Positions 23,401 to 33,959 of a stretch of DNA of 64,000 nt are shown one piece after another. Positions within the stretch are counted from its first letter, which is position 1; the number at the start of each line of letters is the position of its first letter. The notes beneath the pieces were generated by a model. It saw nothing but the letters and a program-made list of their open reading frames with translations. It did not search any database and was not told the DNA's origin. The DNA comes from a virus. The stretch spans positions 1-64,000 of the IMG/VR virus record IMGVR_UViG_3300008050_000001. One strand, given 5' to 3'. The position numbers and the translations under genes are program-made.

Positions 23401-26400
23401 TAAACATGAGAACTACAGATGATGATTTTAGCGTATGGTTGGTAGGATACTATGACGACTTCCAGTCATGTAGGTCTATAGCAGATGACCTTAACGACGC
23501 AAGTAAGACGACCCCTGACCACACACTAACGCATCATGGAAATCCCATGAACGGCCATGCCTTACTCAACCCTACCTTTCGTTATTCCTATCCTGATAGA
23601 GCGCAAAGTGCTTCTTATCTTTCTGCTGATGATTCTTTTTCTTCCGCTCAGTTATTTGCTACAGTTGCTAAAAAGGCAGATAGCAACGACGGACACCACG
23701 AATGGCTAACTCTTGATTTAAGCAAGAGTAAAGCAAAGAGATGGGAAGGTAGAGCGCAACTACAATATCCTGACTCAAGAAGAGGAACAAGACAAAGGTT
23801 CAATGGTGCGGCCGGTGATTCCTATGAAGCATTTGTGAATGGTAATGATACTTTGGGAACATATTACGCCCCACTCAAAGCAATGGATTCTACGGCAGGT
23901 AGGTCGAGAGTGTATGAATCAGGGGCTAAAGACAATGACGGGGATATGTTCGAGGGAGCGGGAGCGCACCTAAGAGTAGAAACAGAAGGACATTTTGCAT
24001 CCCATTCTGTGTCTTTAGCAGGGGTTCTAATGGGTGAAAGAATGAATACTGCCTATGCAAGCAGGGCTAGTGCTACAAAGCATCTATTCCCCCTTAAATC
24101 CCCCTCAGGTAAGCCATTCTTAGTATCTAAGTTGTATGGAACAGGAACAGGTAAACATAGAATCCTAAATTATGATGGTCCTATGAGATACCAAGGTTTA
24201 GGAGATACATTCACCATTCGTATAGCATCACACGCAATGGGGGGGTGGACTGATGCTCGATATACTCTTAATTTGGGATACAAAAAAGCAGATGGGTTTA
24301 ACAAAAGCACTCAAGTGTTTGGTAGCAATCCGTTGCTATCTCTTGATATATCAACCAGCCACCTAAATTACAATAGCGGAAATTATTTGGAAATAGACAA
24401 CTATACTGCGGCGGATAACGATAGCCAATGGACTGATATAGATGTTGTTTTGGATTTTTCCGCTAATACCTACAAAGCATACGCTGACGGCTCTTTGATT
24501 AGTAGTGGTTCATTTACTAACAATTGGTCTGCATCCGACATATATGGTTGGTCCTTAGATGTAAATTGTGCTGGAACTATGCCTCAAAATGTAGGAATGA
24601 TTACCTGTATTGATAGGGCTTCTCTTTACATTAGTTTAGGTGATGCAGTAGAAGATACGGATTACACTCCTTTACATCAAGTTCAGATTAACAATACAAG
24701 TGATGCTCTTTCAACGGCATTGGTCACTATTTTAGATGACGATAATAGATTTTCCGTTGCTCCGTTGCTATCTTCTACTGGGTTTGAAGAATGGGGCGTG
24801 GTAATTTTCAAAGGAAATCTAAATAGGCCCGTATGGTGGGGAACATTAACAGGTATAACACACACACAAGGAAGCAGAAGAAATACATTAGATACCCAGT
24901 TTCTAGCAGAAGAAAGGTATGGCTTGCTTGATAGACAACTTCCTATTTGGGAAATGGGGCAGTCTACATATTTATCACAAGAAGGCCACTTAGCACTTAA
25001 CACTAAGATAGAGAAGAGGTATAACCAAGTCAAGAATATGGGAGATATTTTGAATACTGGTGCATCAAGCCTTAAGTTCCTGAACTCTACTATTGGGTTT
25101 GTTAATTCTGACTTTGCAGAAATAGAAAAACAAAGAACTTCTCTTAATTCCTCGCATCCTATTCAAATGTATATCAACGAAGATGTAAGCGGGCCAAATA
25201 GTGCAGAGAGAGAATGGGATGGTTTCGATTCACCGAAATATATGCTAACCGATGTAAGATATATCCAAAACCCTACTGGGAACTACCAACATTACATTGT
25301 AGATTCAAGCGCATATTTGGTTGGTAGTAGTGGGGTATCTGCTTCCGACCAAGTTATGGTCACACACACTAACACAACCGGAACTACTAATGTTTTCACC
25401 ATAGATTCAATAATTAGCAAGAGCAGAAGTAGCGATGCCCCTGATGAAACTCCTACTTCTTACAAAGCAATTAAGGTTTCAGACAGTAGTAGAAGAAACC
25501 TAACCCCTAATGCGTTATGCACACAATATACATGGATTAGTAGCGATAAAGTCAATACTACCAAGAAGATGTTGCGTTTTACTACTGCTTCTGCACACAA
25601 TCTTTCTTTGGGTGATGAGATTTTATTTGGTTCTGTAATAGATTCTTCAAGTAATAACGAAATAGTAAGCGGTAGTTTCTTATTTGATGGTGGGAGATAT
25701 AGAGTGTTAGGGGTTCCTACAACAACCACCTTCGATATAGAAGTCACTAATATGAATATAACGGAAGTAGCCAGCACAACCAATTTTGGGAATGCTAACT
25801 ACCGCTTGCCTATCTTAGATGAAGACCATAACGATTATGGGGTCACAGATAACAACTTACATATCATAGGTAAACAACAAACAGATTACTACACATCAAA
25901 GGCTGATAGAGCAAGTAGAAATGTTCATACTCGCTGGATGAGAGATATTTCTGAATCGTTATGGTTCAAATCTAAGTTCGGGATTATCTCTAAGGATTGC
26001 TACCATAGCGCAGGTAAATCTACCATTACGAATAATCCAGTTTCCCCTAATGAAGAATCGAATTATTCGCCTGATACTTCTACTATGGTTGGTATTTCTA
26101 CTTTCACTACAGATAGCACCACTCTTACTTGTGATGACCCCGCTATTTGGTATTGGAATGTAGTAAAGGGCAAAGCGGGGATTTTAGATGTAATTAACCC
26201 CGATACTTTAGAACGAGATACTGTTCTCTTCAATGGAACTACTGCGCCTAGTAATGCCGCGCTTACATACATTCAATTTAATGGCGGTTCTTTCGTTAGT
26301 ATTGGGAATAAGAATTGGCGTAATGGGTTTCAAGTTAGCAACGAACTTATCAAACTGTGGGATATTGTAGTTCATACTGGTTTTGATGACTGGAGATTGA

Positions 26401-29400
26401 ATGGTGTATTCCAAGTAAGCGGTATTTACTCGCAGGGTAGTGGGGTCACTAAGTATGCCGCAGTTAGAATAGAAGGCTTTGATAGCAAATCAAAGGATAT
26501 TAACGACTCTACATCTCCTTGGTTTAGCGACCCTGATAAATTATGGCCTATTTTGGGTAAGAAAACCACTACTACTTTCGACAATTTTACGGTGTATGAG
26601 TATACGAATACCATAGGTAGCCCTACAACTAATAACACTAACTACAATGTTTCACCTACTGTGGTATCCTATGCTTCAAAGACAGGTCTTGTGCATTATG
26701 GTTCTTACACAATAAACAATGTGAAGGGGCAAAGGAAGGATTGGACTCAGGGAGATTTTCTTTACAGATATAGAAAGTTAGACGAAAGCAACGGCTACAA
26801 ACACCTTTGGTTGCTATGGAGGGATATGAGAAATGATGGTAATGCTGATGCTAACGGAGGATACAATGTAAGTGATTTTGGTTTAATGCTTCCTACTATT
26901 GAAAATTACAATTTGAATATCGCTTTTGCTGAACAGTTTGACGAAGATGGAGATAACACCGCCTTTATTACTTTGAAAATAGGAGAGGAACTTGATATAT
27001 GGAACATAGATGCTGATGTAGAACCATATAGTGGGGGCGATTGGTCTGATTTAGCAAATGCTTCTGATACATACAAGATAGCAGACCTAACTGGAACTGG
27101 TAGCAACCCATATTCTGATTGGAAGAATAAAGGTGGTTCTTTCTTAATTATTGATGCAAGCAAGTTCTTCAATTTGAATACCGAAGCAAGCAACGGGAGG
27201 CCGGGGTATGATGTTGGAGGCATAGCACATTTTAGTGATTACGATATTCCTATTGCTGGAACCCCATACTTATTGGATAACTATTGGAAATATGCCGTTG
27301 CTAATTACCAAATTAGCGGAACTAATTTAGCCGGAACTACTACTACTAACATAGCAAACCACCCAAACCAATTTAACTTCCTAAATGATGCTACTGCGTT
27401 AGCAGAAGATGGTATTAGTGGTAATCAAACAACATTAGCCCTCGAAGATGCTACTCATTTCAATTTAGGTTCAGGTGTTGACGGGTATGGTGTAATTTTA
27501 GCAACGAAGAAGAATGAACAATATCTATATGCTCTTAGATGGAATGGAGTAAGTGGAAATACACTAACTAATGTATATGTTCAGGGATATGGTGATGCAA
27601 ACACAGACCCTGTAAGCATACGAGCATTCTTAGATGAAGATTCAGGACTTTGGTCTGACGGTAGCCAAATACAAATCCTGTTCAATGATGAAGATAGCAC
27701 CGTAGACGGTTATGATTCAATAGTTGTTTACAATACACCAGCCGCACTATATGGTCTAAGGTTGCTAATGAACTTGGAAGGTTTTGTAGAAGATAAAAAC
27801 ATAGGAACATATTTTGAAAGTGATAAACTCAGGCTCTTACAAACCATTGCTACACTAGACAGTTGGACTCGAAACTCTCATCTTAATGGTTTAGCAGATA
27901 TTAACAATGTGCCTATCACAAAAGATATGACCACAACCCAAGTTGCTCATAGTGGAACTGATTATGAAGATTATGGAAGCGTTAGCGACTTAAGAGCAAC
28001 CACCTTTGCGGGGGGAGTTGATATTGCGAGAAGAAATAGTGGCTCAGGTTCAGGCGGCACAACTAAGACCTTTACAAGAGTAGTAGGAAGGGATGGTAGA
28101 TATGACTACAGACCAGCCTACAATACTGGTATTACCCTAACAAGAAACAATATGAAAAACGCTAACCTAACTATAGAATCAACTGGTATTATCACAAATG
28201 TTAGGGCTTATTACGATGGTAATAAATCATTTGTAGATTACCCTACACCAACAACAGGTTTAGAGGCAAGATGGAAAATAATAGATTTATCAAGAGTGCG
28301 AAGCAAAACAGAAGCATTAGCATTAGCGAAGAAAGAATATGATATGAACCAAACAAGCGCATTCACGGTTAATGTGGACCTAATAGGTAGTGGAACAGAA
28401 ACAGATGCTTTGTTTTCAGGAGGCAAACATGGGTATATTGCTGACCCCGCAGTCGTCACATTAGATTTGACCGGATATAAACAGTATGCTTGTTCTTGGA
28501 CTTCTCTATTCGGTGGTATCCCATATCCGGGAATGTGTAATGCCTTAGATGGTAGATTTAGTCGTGCAGATGCTGGAACTGCGGTGGTAAGTGCTGTATT
28601 TAATGATAGAACCACACCTTTCGCAATCAATTTAACTCCATTAGGAACTAACCAAACAGTAGGGAATAATGGTAAGTTGAAATGGAGAACTTCTACAAAC
28701 ACTATAGATTGGTTTAAGGACTCTCTCGATGTTTCTGCTACGGCAAGCCACGCATTAGGCGACCCTGCTTTGTCTGTTAATCAAAACAAAGTAATTACCT
28801 TAACAGGAAGCGGTCACTCAATAACACTTTATGTGACCAGTTTACATGGTATTTCAGATACCCAAGAAAACATAGAATACATTAGGACATATAATGCTGA
28901 TGAATCCTACTATAATTACGGGTCAAGAAGTTTATCTCATGCTATGCAAATAGTTCATATCCCAAAAGATGTTCCAAGCGTAAGTGCTAATTGGGGGTCA
29001 GAACTAAGGATGGGAATTAGTGTAGCAAGTGGAACAAGTGCCGATGATGCGGTCTTTACTGTTCGCGCAATAGATTATTCCTTTGCTAATACTGGTTCCC
29101 CTTCTCAGTTTACCCCTACATACAAATCAGATAGTTCAGTAAGTGTTTTCGGTAGTGGTTTTTATGAATTAGCATTCCCGTCTACCTATGGCGCACCAGC
29201 AGGTTCTAAAATGATTATTTCGGTAAATGCAGAATACCTAAGAGCAATTTTACGAAACAGATGTGGCGACCAAATCAAAAATGCTAATAACATTCCGGGC
29301 CTTTCAACATTCACCGGAAACGACGCAAGGTCATTATACCCACTAGGTTTTAGAGAATACCAAAACGAAGGTGGTATATCAGATGTTGATGATAGGCTAA

Positions 29401-30386
29401 TATGGTATGCTCCGAGATTACATATTGTTGATGATATGAACTATTACCCATCTACAAATCTAACAATAACAGACGCTAATTTGGACTTAGCATCTCAAAG
29501 TATGGTAATAAACTCGATAGCATATAGTAGAAGCCACCAAACAGAACCCACTCTAAAATTATCATTAGAAAGAAATGAATCTCGCTTCAAGAAAACATTA
29601 GCATCCCTATTCAAAGATGGTAAGCCTAAAACCGGAGTTCAGGATGGCGAAGGACAACAAATGTTCCAACCTTCACAACCCCAAGGACAAGGCCCAACCT
29701 CTCCTAACAAAGAAGGAGGAAGGAGAGATGGAGGCCAAAGTATCAACACCTTTAGTTCGACTACTATGGCTAGGCTTACTGGTAAAACAGAGTTCACAGG
29801 GGATAACACAAGTAGCGAAGCCGAGTGGGGTATACTTGGTCAAAAGAAGATAGGTAAATCCTCTTCTGCTAATAGCACTATAGACGGATTCGATTCCATA
29901 GTAAGTGGTAGTGGTAGCGTTAATTGTAGTGATGGGTTCGTATTGCCGGGAGTTTACATTACTTCTGATGGAGCAGACAGAACAGGGCTAAAACACGAAC
30001 AAACATTTTCTGTTAGAATACCAAGTGATGCCTTAGATTCCTATGTGACTATCAAAGCCAAAGCAACTCTTGATGGAACTAAACAAACAACAGCACAAAA
30101 CGCAGTTATGACTATCAAAGTAGAGTCCAAAGAAAGCAACTATTACTCTACTACTACCAAGACTATTGCTTCCGGCTCTACTGATAGGAAGGAGTATACT
30201 CTGTTCTCTGAGAACATAAAGGGAGCAATTGCTGGTAGTAATCTCAAAATAACAATCAGTAGAAATCCCGGAAGTGGTAGTGATACTGCTAAATACAGAG
30301 CATTGAGAATACATAATGTATCTCTTGCTACAAGAAGGGCAACAAACCCCTCTATATCACAGGCTAAGAAGTTCAAGCCCTATTGA
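23397..30386 (+). CDS. Very large tail hub/tip protein
   Basis: 2329 aa from a GTG overlapping the tape measure stop (GTGA); an ATG at 23406 is an alternative. After a signal-less N-terminus, residues about 260-420 form a LamG-like sandwich (DIDVVLDFSANTYKAYADG). Then comes a hub-like part (PLHQVQINNTSDALSTALVTILDD). Residues about 1600-1670 contain RSKTEALALAKKEYDM..AFTVNVDL, typical of tail hub/fibre-tip proteins. The C-terminus is a Gln/Pro/Gly linker plus a beta domain. Size and place immediately after tape measure agree with a central tip protein that contacts the host. Confidence 0.7.
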   Translation: MINMRTTDDDFSVWLVGYYDDFQSCRSIADDLNDASKTTPDHTLTHHGNPMNGHALLNPTFRYSYPDRAQSASYLSADDSFSSAQLFATVAKKADSNDGHHEWLTLDLSKSKAKRWEGRAQLQYPDSRRGTRQRFNGAAGDSYEAFVNGNDTLGTYYAPLKAMDSTAGRSRVYESGAKDNDGDMFEGAGAHLRVETEGHFASHSVSLAGVLMGERMNTAYASRASATKHLFPLKSPSGKPFLVSKLYGTGTGKHRILNYDGPMRYQGLGDTFTIRIASHAMGGWTDARYTLNLGYKKADGFNKSTQVFGSNPLLSLDISTSHLNYNSGNYLEIDNYTAADNDSQWTDIDVVLDFSANTYKAYADGSLISSGSFTNNWSASDIYGWSLDVNCAGTMPQNVGMITCIDRASLYISLGDAVEDTDYTPLHQVQINNTSDALSTALVTILDDDNRFSVAPLLSSTGFEEWGVVIFKGNLNRPVWWGTLTGITHTQGSRRNTLDTQFLAEERYGLLDRQLPIWEMGQSTYLSQEGHLALNTKIEKRYNQVKNMGDILNTGASSLKFLNSTIGFVNSDFAEIEKQRTSLNSSHPIQMYINEDVSGPNSAEREWDGFDSPKYMLTDVRYIQNPTGNYQHYIVDSSAYLVGSSGVSASDQVMVTHTNTTGTTNVFTIDSIISKSRSSDAPDETPTSYKAIKVSDSSRRNLTPNALCTQYTWISSDKVNTTKKMLRFTTASAHNLSLGDEILFGSVIDSSSNNEIVSGSFLFDGGRYRVLGVPTTTTFDIEVTNMNITEVASTTNFGNANYRLPILDEDHNDYGVTDNNLHIIGKQQTDYYTSKADRASRNVHTRWMRDISESLWFKSKFGIISKDCYHSAGKSTITNNPVSPNEESNYSPDTSTMVGISTFTTDSTTLTCDDPAIWYWNVVKGKAGILDVINPDTLERDTVLFNGTTAPSNAALTYIQFNGGSFVSIGNKNWRNGFQVSNELIKLWDIVVHTGFDDWRLNGVFQVSGIYSQGSGVTKYAAVRIEGFDSKSKDINDSTSPWFSDPDKLWPILGKKTTTTFDNFTVYEYTNTIGSPTTNNTNYNVSPTVVSYASKTGLVHYGSYTINNVKGQRKDWTQGDFLYRYRKLDESNGYKHLWLLWRDMRNDGNADANGGYNVSDFGLMLPTIENYNLNIAFAEQFDEDGDNTAFITLKIGEELDIWNIDADVEPYSGGDWSDLANASDTYKIADLTGTGSNPYSDWKNKGGSFLIIDASKFFNLNTEASNGRPGYDVGGIAHFSDYDIPIAGTPYLLDNYWKYAVANYQISGTNLAGTTTTNIANHPNQFNFLNDATALAEDGISGNQTTLALEDATHFNLGSGVDGYGVILATKKNEQYLYALRWNGVSGNTLTNVYVQGYGDANTDPVSIRAFLDEDSGLWSDGSQIQILFNDEDSTVDGYDSIVVYNTPAALYGLRLLMNLEGFVEDKNIGTYFESDKLRLLQTIATLDSWTRNSHLNGLADINNVPITKDMTTTQVAHSGTDYEDYGSVSDLRATTFAGGVDIARRNSGSGSGGTTKTFTRVVGRDGRYDYRPAYNTGITLTRNNMKNANLTIESTGIITNVRAYYDGNKSFVDYPTPTTGLEARWKIIDLSRVRSKTEALALAKKEYDMNQTSAFTVNVDLIGSGTETDALFSGGKHGYIADPAVVTLDLTGYKQYACSWTSLFGGIPYPGMCNALDGRFSRADAGTAVVSAVFNDRTTPFAINLTPLGTNQTVGNNGKLKWRTSTNTIDWFKDSLDVSATASHALGDPALSVNQNKVITLTGSGHSITLYVTSLHGISDTQENIEYIRTYNADESYYNYGSRSLSHAMQIVHIPKDVPSVSANWGSELRMGISVASGTSADDAVFTVRAIDYSFANTGSPSQFTPTYKSDSSVSVFGSGFYELAFPSTYGAPAGSKMIISVNAEYLRAILRNRCGDQIKNANNIPGLSTFTGNDARSLYPLGFREYQNEGGISDVDDRLIWYAPRLHIVDDMNYYPSTNLTITDANLDLASQSMVINSIAYSRSHQTEPTLKLSLERNESRFKKTLASLFKDGKPKTGVQDGEGQQMFQPSQPQGQGPTSPNKEGGRRDGGQSINTFSSTTMARLTGKTEFTGDNTSSEAEWGILGQKKIGKSSSANSTIDGFDSIVSGSGSVNCSDGFVLPGVYITSDGADRTGLKHEQTFSVRIPSDALDSYVTIKAKATLDGTKQTTAQNAVMTIKVESKESNYYSTTTKTIASGSTDRKEYTLFSENIKGAIAGSNLKITISRNPGSGSDTAKYRALRIHNVSLATRRATNPSISQAKKFKPY

Positions 30387-31099
30387 TTAGGCTCATAATC
30401 CTCTCTAATTGAGAGTATTCTCTCAGCAGTAGGGTTGCTAATCCCCCTTACTTTTGTAAGAGCCTTCTTGTTAGTCTTCTTCAACAGCAGATTTCTCAAA
30501 GAACCGAACTCCTTTAGCAACGCATGAGCAGAATCTAATGTGACTCCGGGTATTGTTGCTAACATAACTGCCCTATAATCCTCAGAAAAATCTCCACTTC
30601 TTCGTATCCTTTTCTCGGTTGCTATAGCCTTGCTAATTGTTAATTTGGTATGTGATGTGACTATCCAATCTACATAGTCTTCCATAGTAGCGAACTCTAT
30701 GTATCTAACTTTGGGGAAACGAGCATACAGATTCAATTTGAAATTACGAATAACACCCTTCATCTTCATTACTTCTTGAGCAACCGTTTTCTTGGTTGTT
30801 CCTCTTGTGAAATAAGGCTTCAATTGGCTACCATATACTGCTAAAATGGGGTATTCGTATGCGTCGCATAGGTCTGCTAATTGTTGGGTTAGATTTCTAT
30901 TCCTTCCTATACCCAAAATAGAGCGGTATAGGTCATTTATTTCCTTTGCTTCTACACCCCAACTACCTATCACATAGTCACCCGTTGCTAATCGTTTTAC
31001 CTTACCAGCACCCTTGCTGGTGTTATCAGCATCACCTAATCTACCTAACAACAGATGTATGAGTGCGGGGTTCTCTCTGTCGTCTATGTAGACTACCAC
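30380..31099 (-). CDS. XPF/ERCC4-type nuclease with helix-hairpin-helix
   Basis: 239 aa from a GTG start. The N-terminal opening VYIDDREN is ERCC4 motif I. GDYVIGSWGVEAKEINDLYRSI matches the catalytic GDY..ERK..DL pattern, with EAKE in place of ERK. The C-terminal 70 residues hold helix-hairpin-helix DNA-binding motifs (TIPGVTLDSAHALLKEFG, KVRGISNPTAERIL). It would cut branched or flap DNA during replication or repair. It converges on the tail hub gene with a seven-base overlap, closing the late block. Confidence 0.8.
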   Translation of the reverse strand: MVVYIDDRENPALIHLLLGRLGDADNTSKGAGKVKRLATGDYVIGSWGVEAKEINDLYRSILGIGRNRNLTQQLADLCDAYEYPILAVYGSQLKPYFTRGTTKKTVAQEVMKMKGVIRNFKLNLYARFPKVRYIEFATMEDYVDWIVTSHTKLTISKAIATEKRIRRSGDFSEDYRAVMLATIPGVTLDSAHALLKEFGSLRNLLLKKTNKKALTKVRGISNPTAERILSIREDYEPNQ

Positions 31100-31135
31100 A
31101 CTACTGCGACTTTATTACGCCTTAATCAATAGTTG

Positions 31136-31243
31136 CTAATCTCCGCAACAACCGACTACTTTTGTTTTACAGTTCAGACACGCTTTGGAGCCATGAACTT
31201 CCACAAACCCTCTCATGCTTCCGCAAAAGGGGCAACTTTGCAT
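31136..31243 (-). CDS. 35-aa zinc-ribbon microprotein
   Basis: Complete frame between primase and nuclease genes: CPFCG near the start, CLNCK in the middle and a final CC pair, i.e. a CxxC...CxxC zinc ribbon. An in-frame GTG at 31276, overlapping the primase stop, would add 11 residues. The invariant-looking Cys layout makes chance unlikely. Possibly a DNA- or protein-binding adaptor. Confidence 0.6.
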   Translation of the reverse strand: MQSCPFCGSMRGFVEVHGSKACLNCKTKVVGCCGD

Positions 31244-31265
31244 TATTCTACATTCTTCTGCTTCT

Positions 31266-32273
31266 CTAATTACCACAATACCAACAACCTTTACCGTCGC
31301 ACAAATTATTCTTTCTATACCAAACCGGCGACGGGTAGCGTTTGTATTTCAGTAGCGACTTAACTGCTTTTCGGGTCACGCTTGCCTTGTAGTCAGACCA
31401 GTTCAATGTAGATATGAATGAGCAAATCTCATCCTCGATAAATTGCGTTTGTTCGGCCGTTAAGTCCTCAGGGTCAGCATACCACCTAAGGGTAGCCGCC
31501 ATGTGTTGGCCGAGCGCAACACGCACATGATGAGGGGGATTAGACACCCGTATAGCCCTCTCTAAGCAGGTAGGGAGGGGAACACTACCCTGAGAGGGTT
31601 CGAGGTCGTCAGGGAGCGTTGTAGAGGCTTCTGTGGGTGCTTCAAACAAATGTTTGTTATCCCTACACCACTTGGTAAGACTGATTCTCTCAGCCAATGG
31701 AACCCCATTAAAAGGATTAAGATTACTCAGGTTTGGGTCAGGTAATTTTGGTATCTTGTAGCCGAAGGGGTCTTGAGAAAACGCTCTTGCGTCAATTGTG
31801 ACCGCCCACCTACCCCTTTTGGGGTTATATGTATCGGGAACTCTTGCTAACTTCTCAGGATAACCTACGCCATCTAAGGACACTAAACCTTCGGCCATCT
31901 TCTTTTCATAAGCATCTAACTTCGTAGCCCAAGCCCTACCAATTACTGGCTTATCAAAGAATTGGTGAACATGGAATCCTCTTCCCGTAGCAACGGCCCT
32001 AACATCTCCATCCAAACGATTTATCAAATTAGCAACATCACTTTTCACTTGGTCCATAGTTAGATTATTTGTAATATCAAAATCCCACCAAGCCCTATCC
32101 ATAATTGCTGAATCATAATCTACCTTTCTATCGTCAAGCAGGTTATCAAACGCATACAGACTGGTGTATGTGGATGATAGGTTTCTAAGCCTGTTGATAT
32201 ATTGGTTGAAATCGTTTTCTGTAAGGCACAAGGCTCTCTTCAATCCTATTTGTCGGGGAAAAGATAGCAACAT
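31266..32273 (-). CDS. Archaeal-type primase, PriS-PriL-like fusion
   Basis: 335 aa. The N-terminal half is an archaeo-eukaryotic primase catalytic domain: WWDFDI gives the DxD metal site and AVATGRGFHVHQFF the (S/T)GRGxH nucleotide motif. The C-terminal 110 residues match the PriL iron-sulfur domain: PTCLERAI, PPHHVRVALG, and a final Cys cluster (LCDGKGCWYCGN; C325, C330, C333) with C near 226 as fourth ligand. It would synthesise primers for the family B polymerase. Such fusions are known from some archaeal plasmids and viruses; here both domains are short. Confidence 0.8.
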   Translation of the reverse strand: MLLSFPRQIGLKRALCLTENDFNQYINRLRNLSSTYTSLYAFDNLLDDRKVDYDSAIMDRAWWDFDITNNLTMDQVKSDVANLINRLDGDVRAVATGRGFHVHQFFDKPVIGRAWATKLDAYEKKMAEGLVSLDGVGYPEKLARVPDTYNPKRGRWAVTIDARAFSQDPFGYKIPKLPDPNLSNLNPFNGVPLAERISLTKWCRDNKHLFEAPTEASTTLPDDLEPSQGSVPLPTCLERAIRVSNPPHHVRVALGQHMAATLRWYADPEDLTAEQTQFIEDEICSFISTLNWSDYKASVTRKAVKSLLKYKRYPSPVWYRKNNLCDGKGCWYCGN

Positions 32274-32275
32274 GA

Positions 32276-32434
32276 TTAGACCACCCTTGTTTCTATTACG
32301 CCTTCATGCCCGCAAATAGAACATCTAGCCGTGATAACTTCTAAAGTTGGGTTATCTTCTTGTCCGGTCACTTGAACATACGATTGTATGTTCTCAAAAT
32401 CTGCTGAGTCGCATTCTTCACATTGTATCGTCAA
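32276..32434 (-). CDS. 52-aa zinc-ribbon protein
   Basis: TTG start inside the end of the Cas4-like gene, preceded by AGGTG. The product opens MTIQCEEC and later has CSICGHEG, a CxxC...CxxC ribbon, then VIETRVV. It ends three bases before the primase start, so it is translated between the two. No closer family can be named. Non-AUG start lowers confidence slightly. Confidence 0.65.
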   Translation of the reverse strand: MTIQCEECDSADFENIQSYVQVTGQEDNPTLEVITARCSICGHEGVIETRVV

Positions 32435-33302
32435 AGGTCACACCTGCTATTTCTTCTTCACAGGACATATTGAAAGAACACCATTGAGGGCATCTCCAAT
32501 CATCCCAATTCATCTCCCATTCGTGGTTCCTGATGCGCTCAAGAAAAGCCTCGAAGCGGGATTCAAAGGATGATACACTTCTCTTATTAACTTTTTCTAC
32601 CAAAGTAATGCCGGCTTCCTTGCCTACCCAAACAGTCTTGCTTTTCTTCGATAGGAGAGATTGTAATAATTTTGAATCTGTTGCGTCGGGAAGAACATAG
32701 ATAAATCGAGTTGCTAACTCCCCATCCATGTCGTTGAGAACCATCCTATAGAAGCACAATTCCTTTCTAGTCTTGGAGATTTTACTTTGGTTGCTATTCC
32801 CTGTTTTCAATTCGAGTATTGCTAAAGTTCCATCTTCGTGCCTAACTACACCATCAATCATACCTGTGATAACAATATCATATTTTTCGTTGTAATAGAT
32901 ACGCTTCTTTTCTGCTTCTACTGGGGGGAAATGTTCGATACCCCATTCTTCTAATCTTCGTTGCTCTAATTGTGCTAATGTTTCAAACACTTCATCCTCA
33001 GGGAATAAGGGTATTAAGTGGTGTTGACCATCCCATGTTTCGTAGAAATCTTCTAACCCTTGATGAACATAGGTTCCCCTTACCATTGCGTCGCTTGGCG
33101 GCATTCTTAGGTCCTTTAGTATCACCTTATCCCAATAGTATTGACGAGGGCAATACTCGTAATTCATAAATGATGACTTAGATACTCTTAGGACCTTACC
33201 CTCGTCTGTGGGGTCATAGGAAGATAACTCAGACAACTGCTCGTCTGTTGCACATTTCATACAAATCCCAGTATCGGGATGAATAACACAATCACAAGGC
33301 AT
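32418..33302 (-). CDS. Cas4/RecB-family exonuclease
   Basis: 294 aa. PD-(D/E)XK motifs are visible: RGTYVHQGLEDFY (motif I His), GMIDGVVRHEDG (motif with Asp), LAILELKTG (E-x-K) and FYRMVL (QxxxY-like). Cysteines in YEYCPRQ and near the C-terminus (CPQWCSFNMSC) fit the Cas4/AddB-type iron-sulfur cluster. An extra N-terminal CxC...CMKC is present. It processes DNA ends for recombination or replication; common in archaeal viruses without CRISPR. Spacer 33303-33383 upstream holds only a GCATATA-containing AT stretch, possibly promoter. Confidence 0.8.
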   Translation of the reverse strand: MPCDCVIHPDTGICMKCATDEQLSELSSYDPTDEGKVLRVSKSSFMNYEYCPRQYYWDKVILKDLRMPPSDAMVRGTYVHQGLEDFYETWDGQHHLIPLFPEDEVFETLAQLEQRRLEEWGIEHFPPVEAEKKRIYYNEKYDIVITGMIDGVVRHEDGTLAILELKTGNSNQSKISKTRKELCFYRMVLNDMDGELATRFIYVLPDATDSKLLQSLLSKKSKTVWVGKEAGITLVEKVNKRSVSSFESRFEAFLERIRNHEWEMNWDDWRCPQWCSFNMSCEEEIAGVTFDDTM

Positions 33303-33383
33303 TTGGATTCCTCTTACACGGATTGCATATATTTTTTTCTCTCGCGTATAGAACTACCGAACAGATAGAACATAACCTATCGG

Positions 33384-33668
33384 TCATTCTTCCTCTTCCT
33401 TCTCATCTATATTCTTACCACAGAACCTACATTGTAATGTATCAACTTCCATACCCTCTATCAGAGGGATATTGTTCAAAGAACCGCAATTAACACAATT
33501 TGCTTGCCTTAATTTTCCTCTCTCCTTTAGGTCGTGTAGTAATAAGGTAGATACGATATTACACTCGGCAAGGACTACCTGTATTCCTCTATGTAGGTTT
33601 TCAATTTGGCTTTGTATATCAGCAACATCGTTGCTAAGTTCTCTTGTTGTTTTTCTTCTACTCATCAC
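33384..33668 (-). CDS. Coiled-coil plus zinc-ribbon protein
   Basis: 94 aa. A coiled coil (DVADIQSQIENLHRGIQVVL) is followed by CVNCG and CRFCG, a zinc ribbon, and an acidic tail (DEKEEEE). Start overlaps the upstream gene by 11 bases. Architecture suggests an oligomeric nucleic-acid-binding or adaptor protein working with replication proteins; unproven. Confidence 0.65.
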   Translation of the reverse strand: MMSRRKTTRELSNDVADIQSQIENLHRGIQVVLAECNIVSTLLLHDLKERGKLRQANCVNCGSLNNIPLIEGMEVDTLQCRFCGKNIDEKEEEE

Positions 33669-33939
33669 AATCTCTCCATTCGTATGTCCTATACATCGAA
33701 GTGTTCCCAGTAATACCCTTTACCTTAACATGACCAACTGGTTGTATGAATCTACTTCTGCTGAACTTACCTGATAAAGTGGCGGCACAACAACGCATCC
33801 TCTTCGCGTAGTAGACATTCTCTCTTAGCCAACTTTCTGCTTCTACAGAAGTAAACGGCTTATGGTTTCTTTCTTCCCACATTTGGCGAATCCATTTCAA
33901 GGCCCACCATCTTTCCATTCTGCCTTCCAATCTCTTCAT
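33658..33939 (-). CDS. Winged-helix-like small protein
   Basis: 93 aa from ATG at 33939. This start is preferred to the ATG at 33963 because a GGGTTTATA element lies 29 bases upstream, as at several other genes; the longer form would overlap the PolB stop (ATGA). It is basic and helical (EAESWLRENVYYAKRMRCCAA), ending with a wing-like beta hairpin. Similar in plan to six other small wHTH proteins here. Possible transcription regulator. Confidence 0.55.
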   Translation of the reverse strand: MKRLEGRMERWWALKWIRQMWEERNHKPFTSVEAESWLRENVYYAKRMRCCAATLSGKFSRSRFIQPVGHVKVKGITGNTSMYRTYEWRDCDE

Positions 33940-33959
33940 AACCCTATCACCATGCTTGT

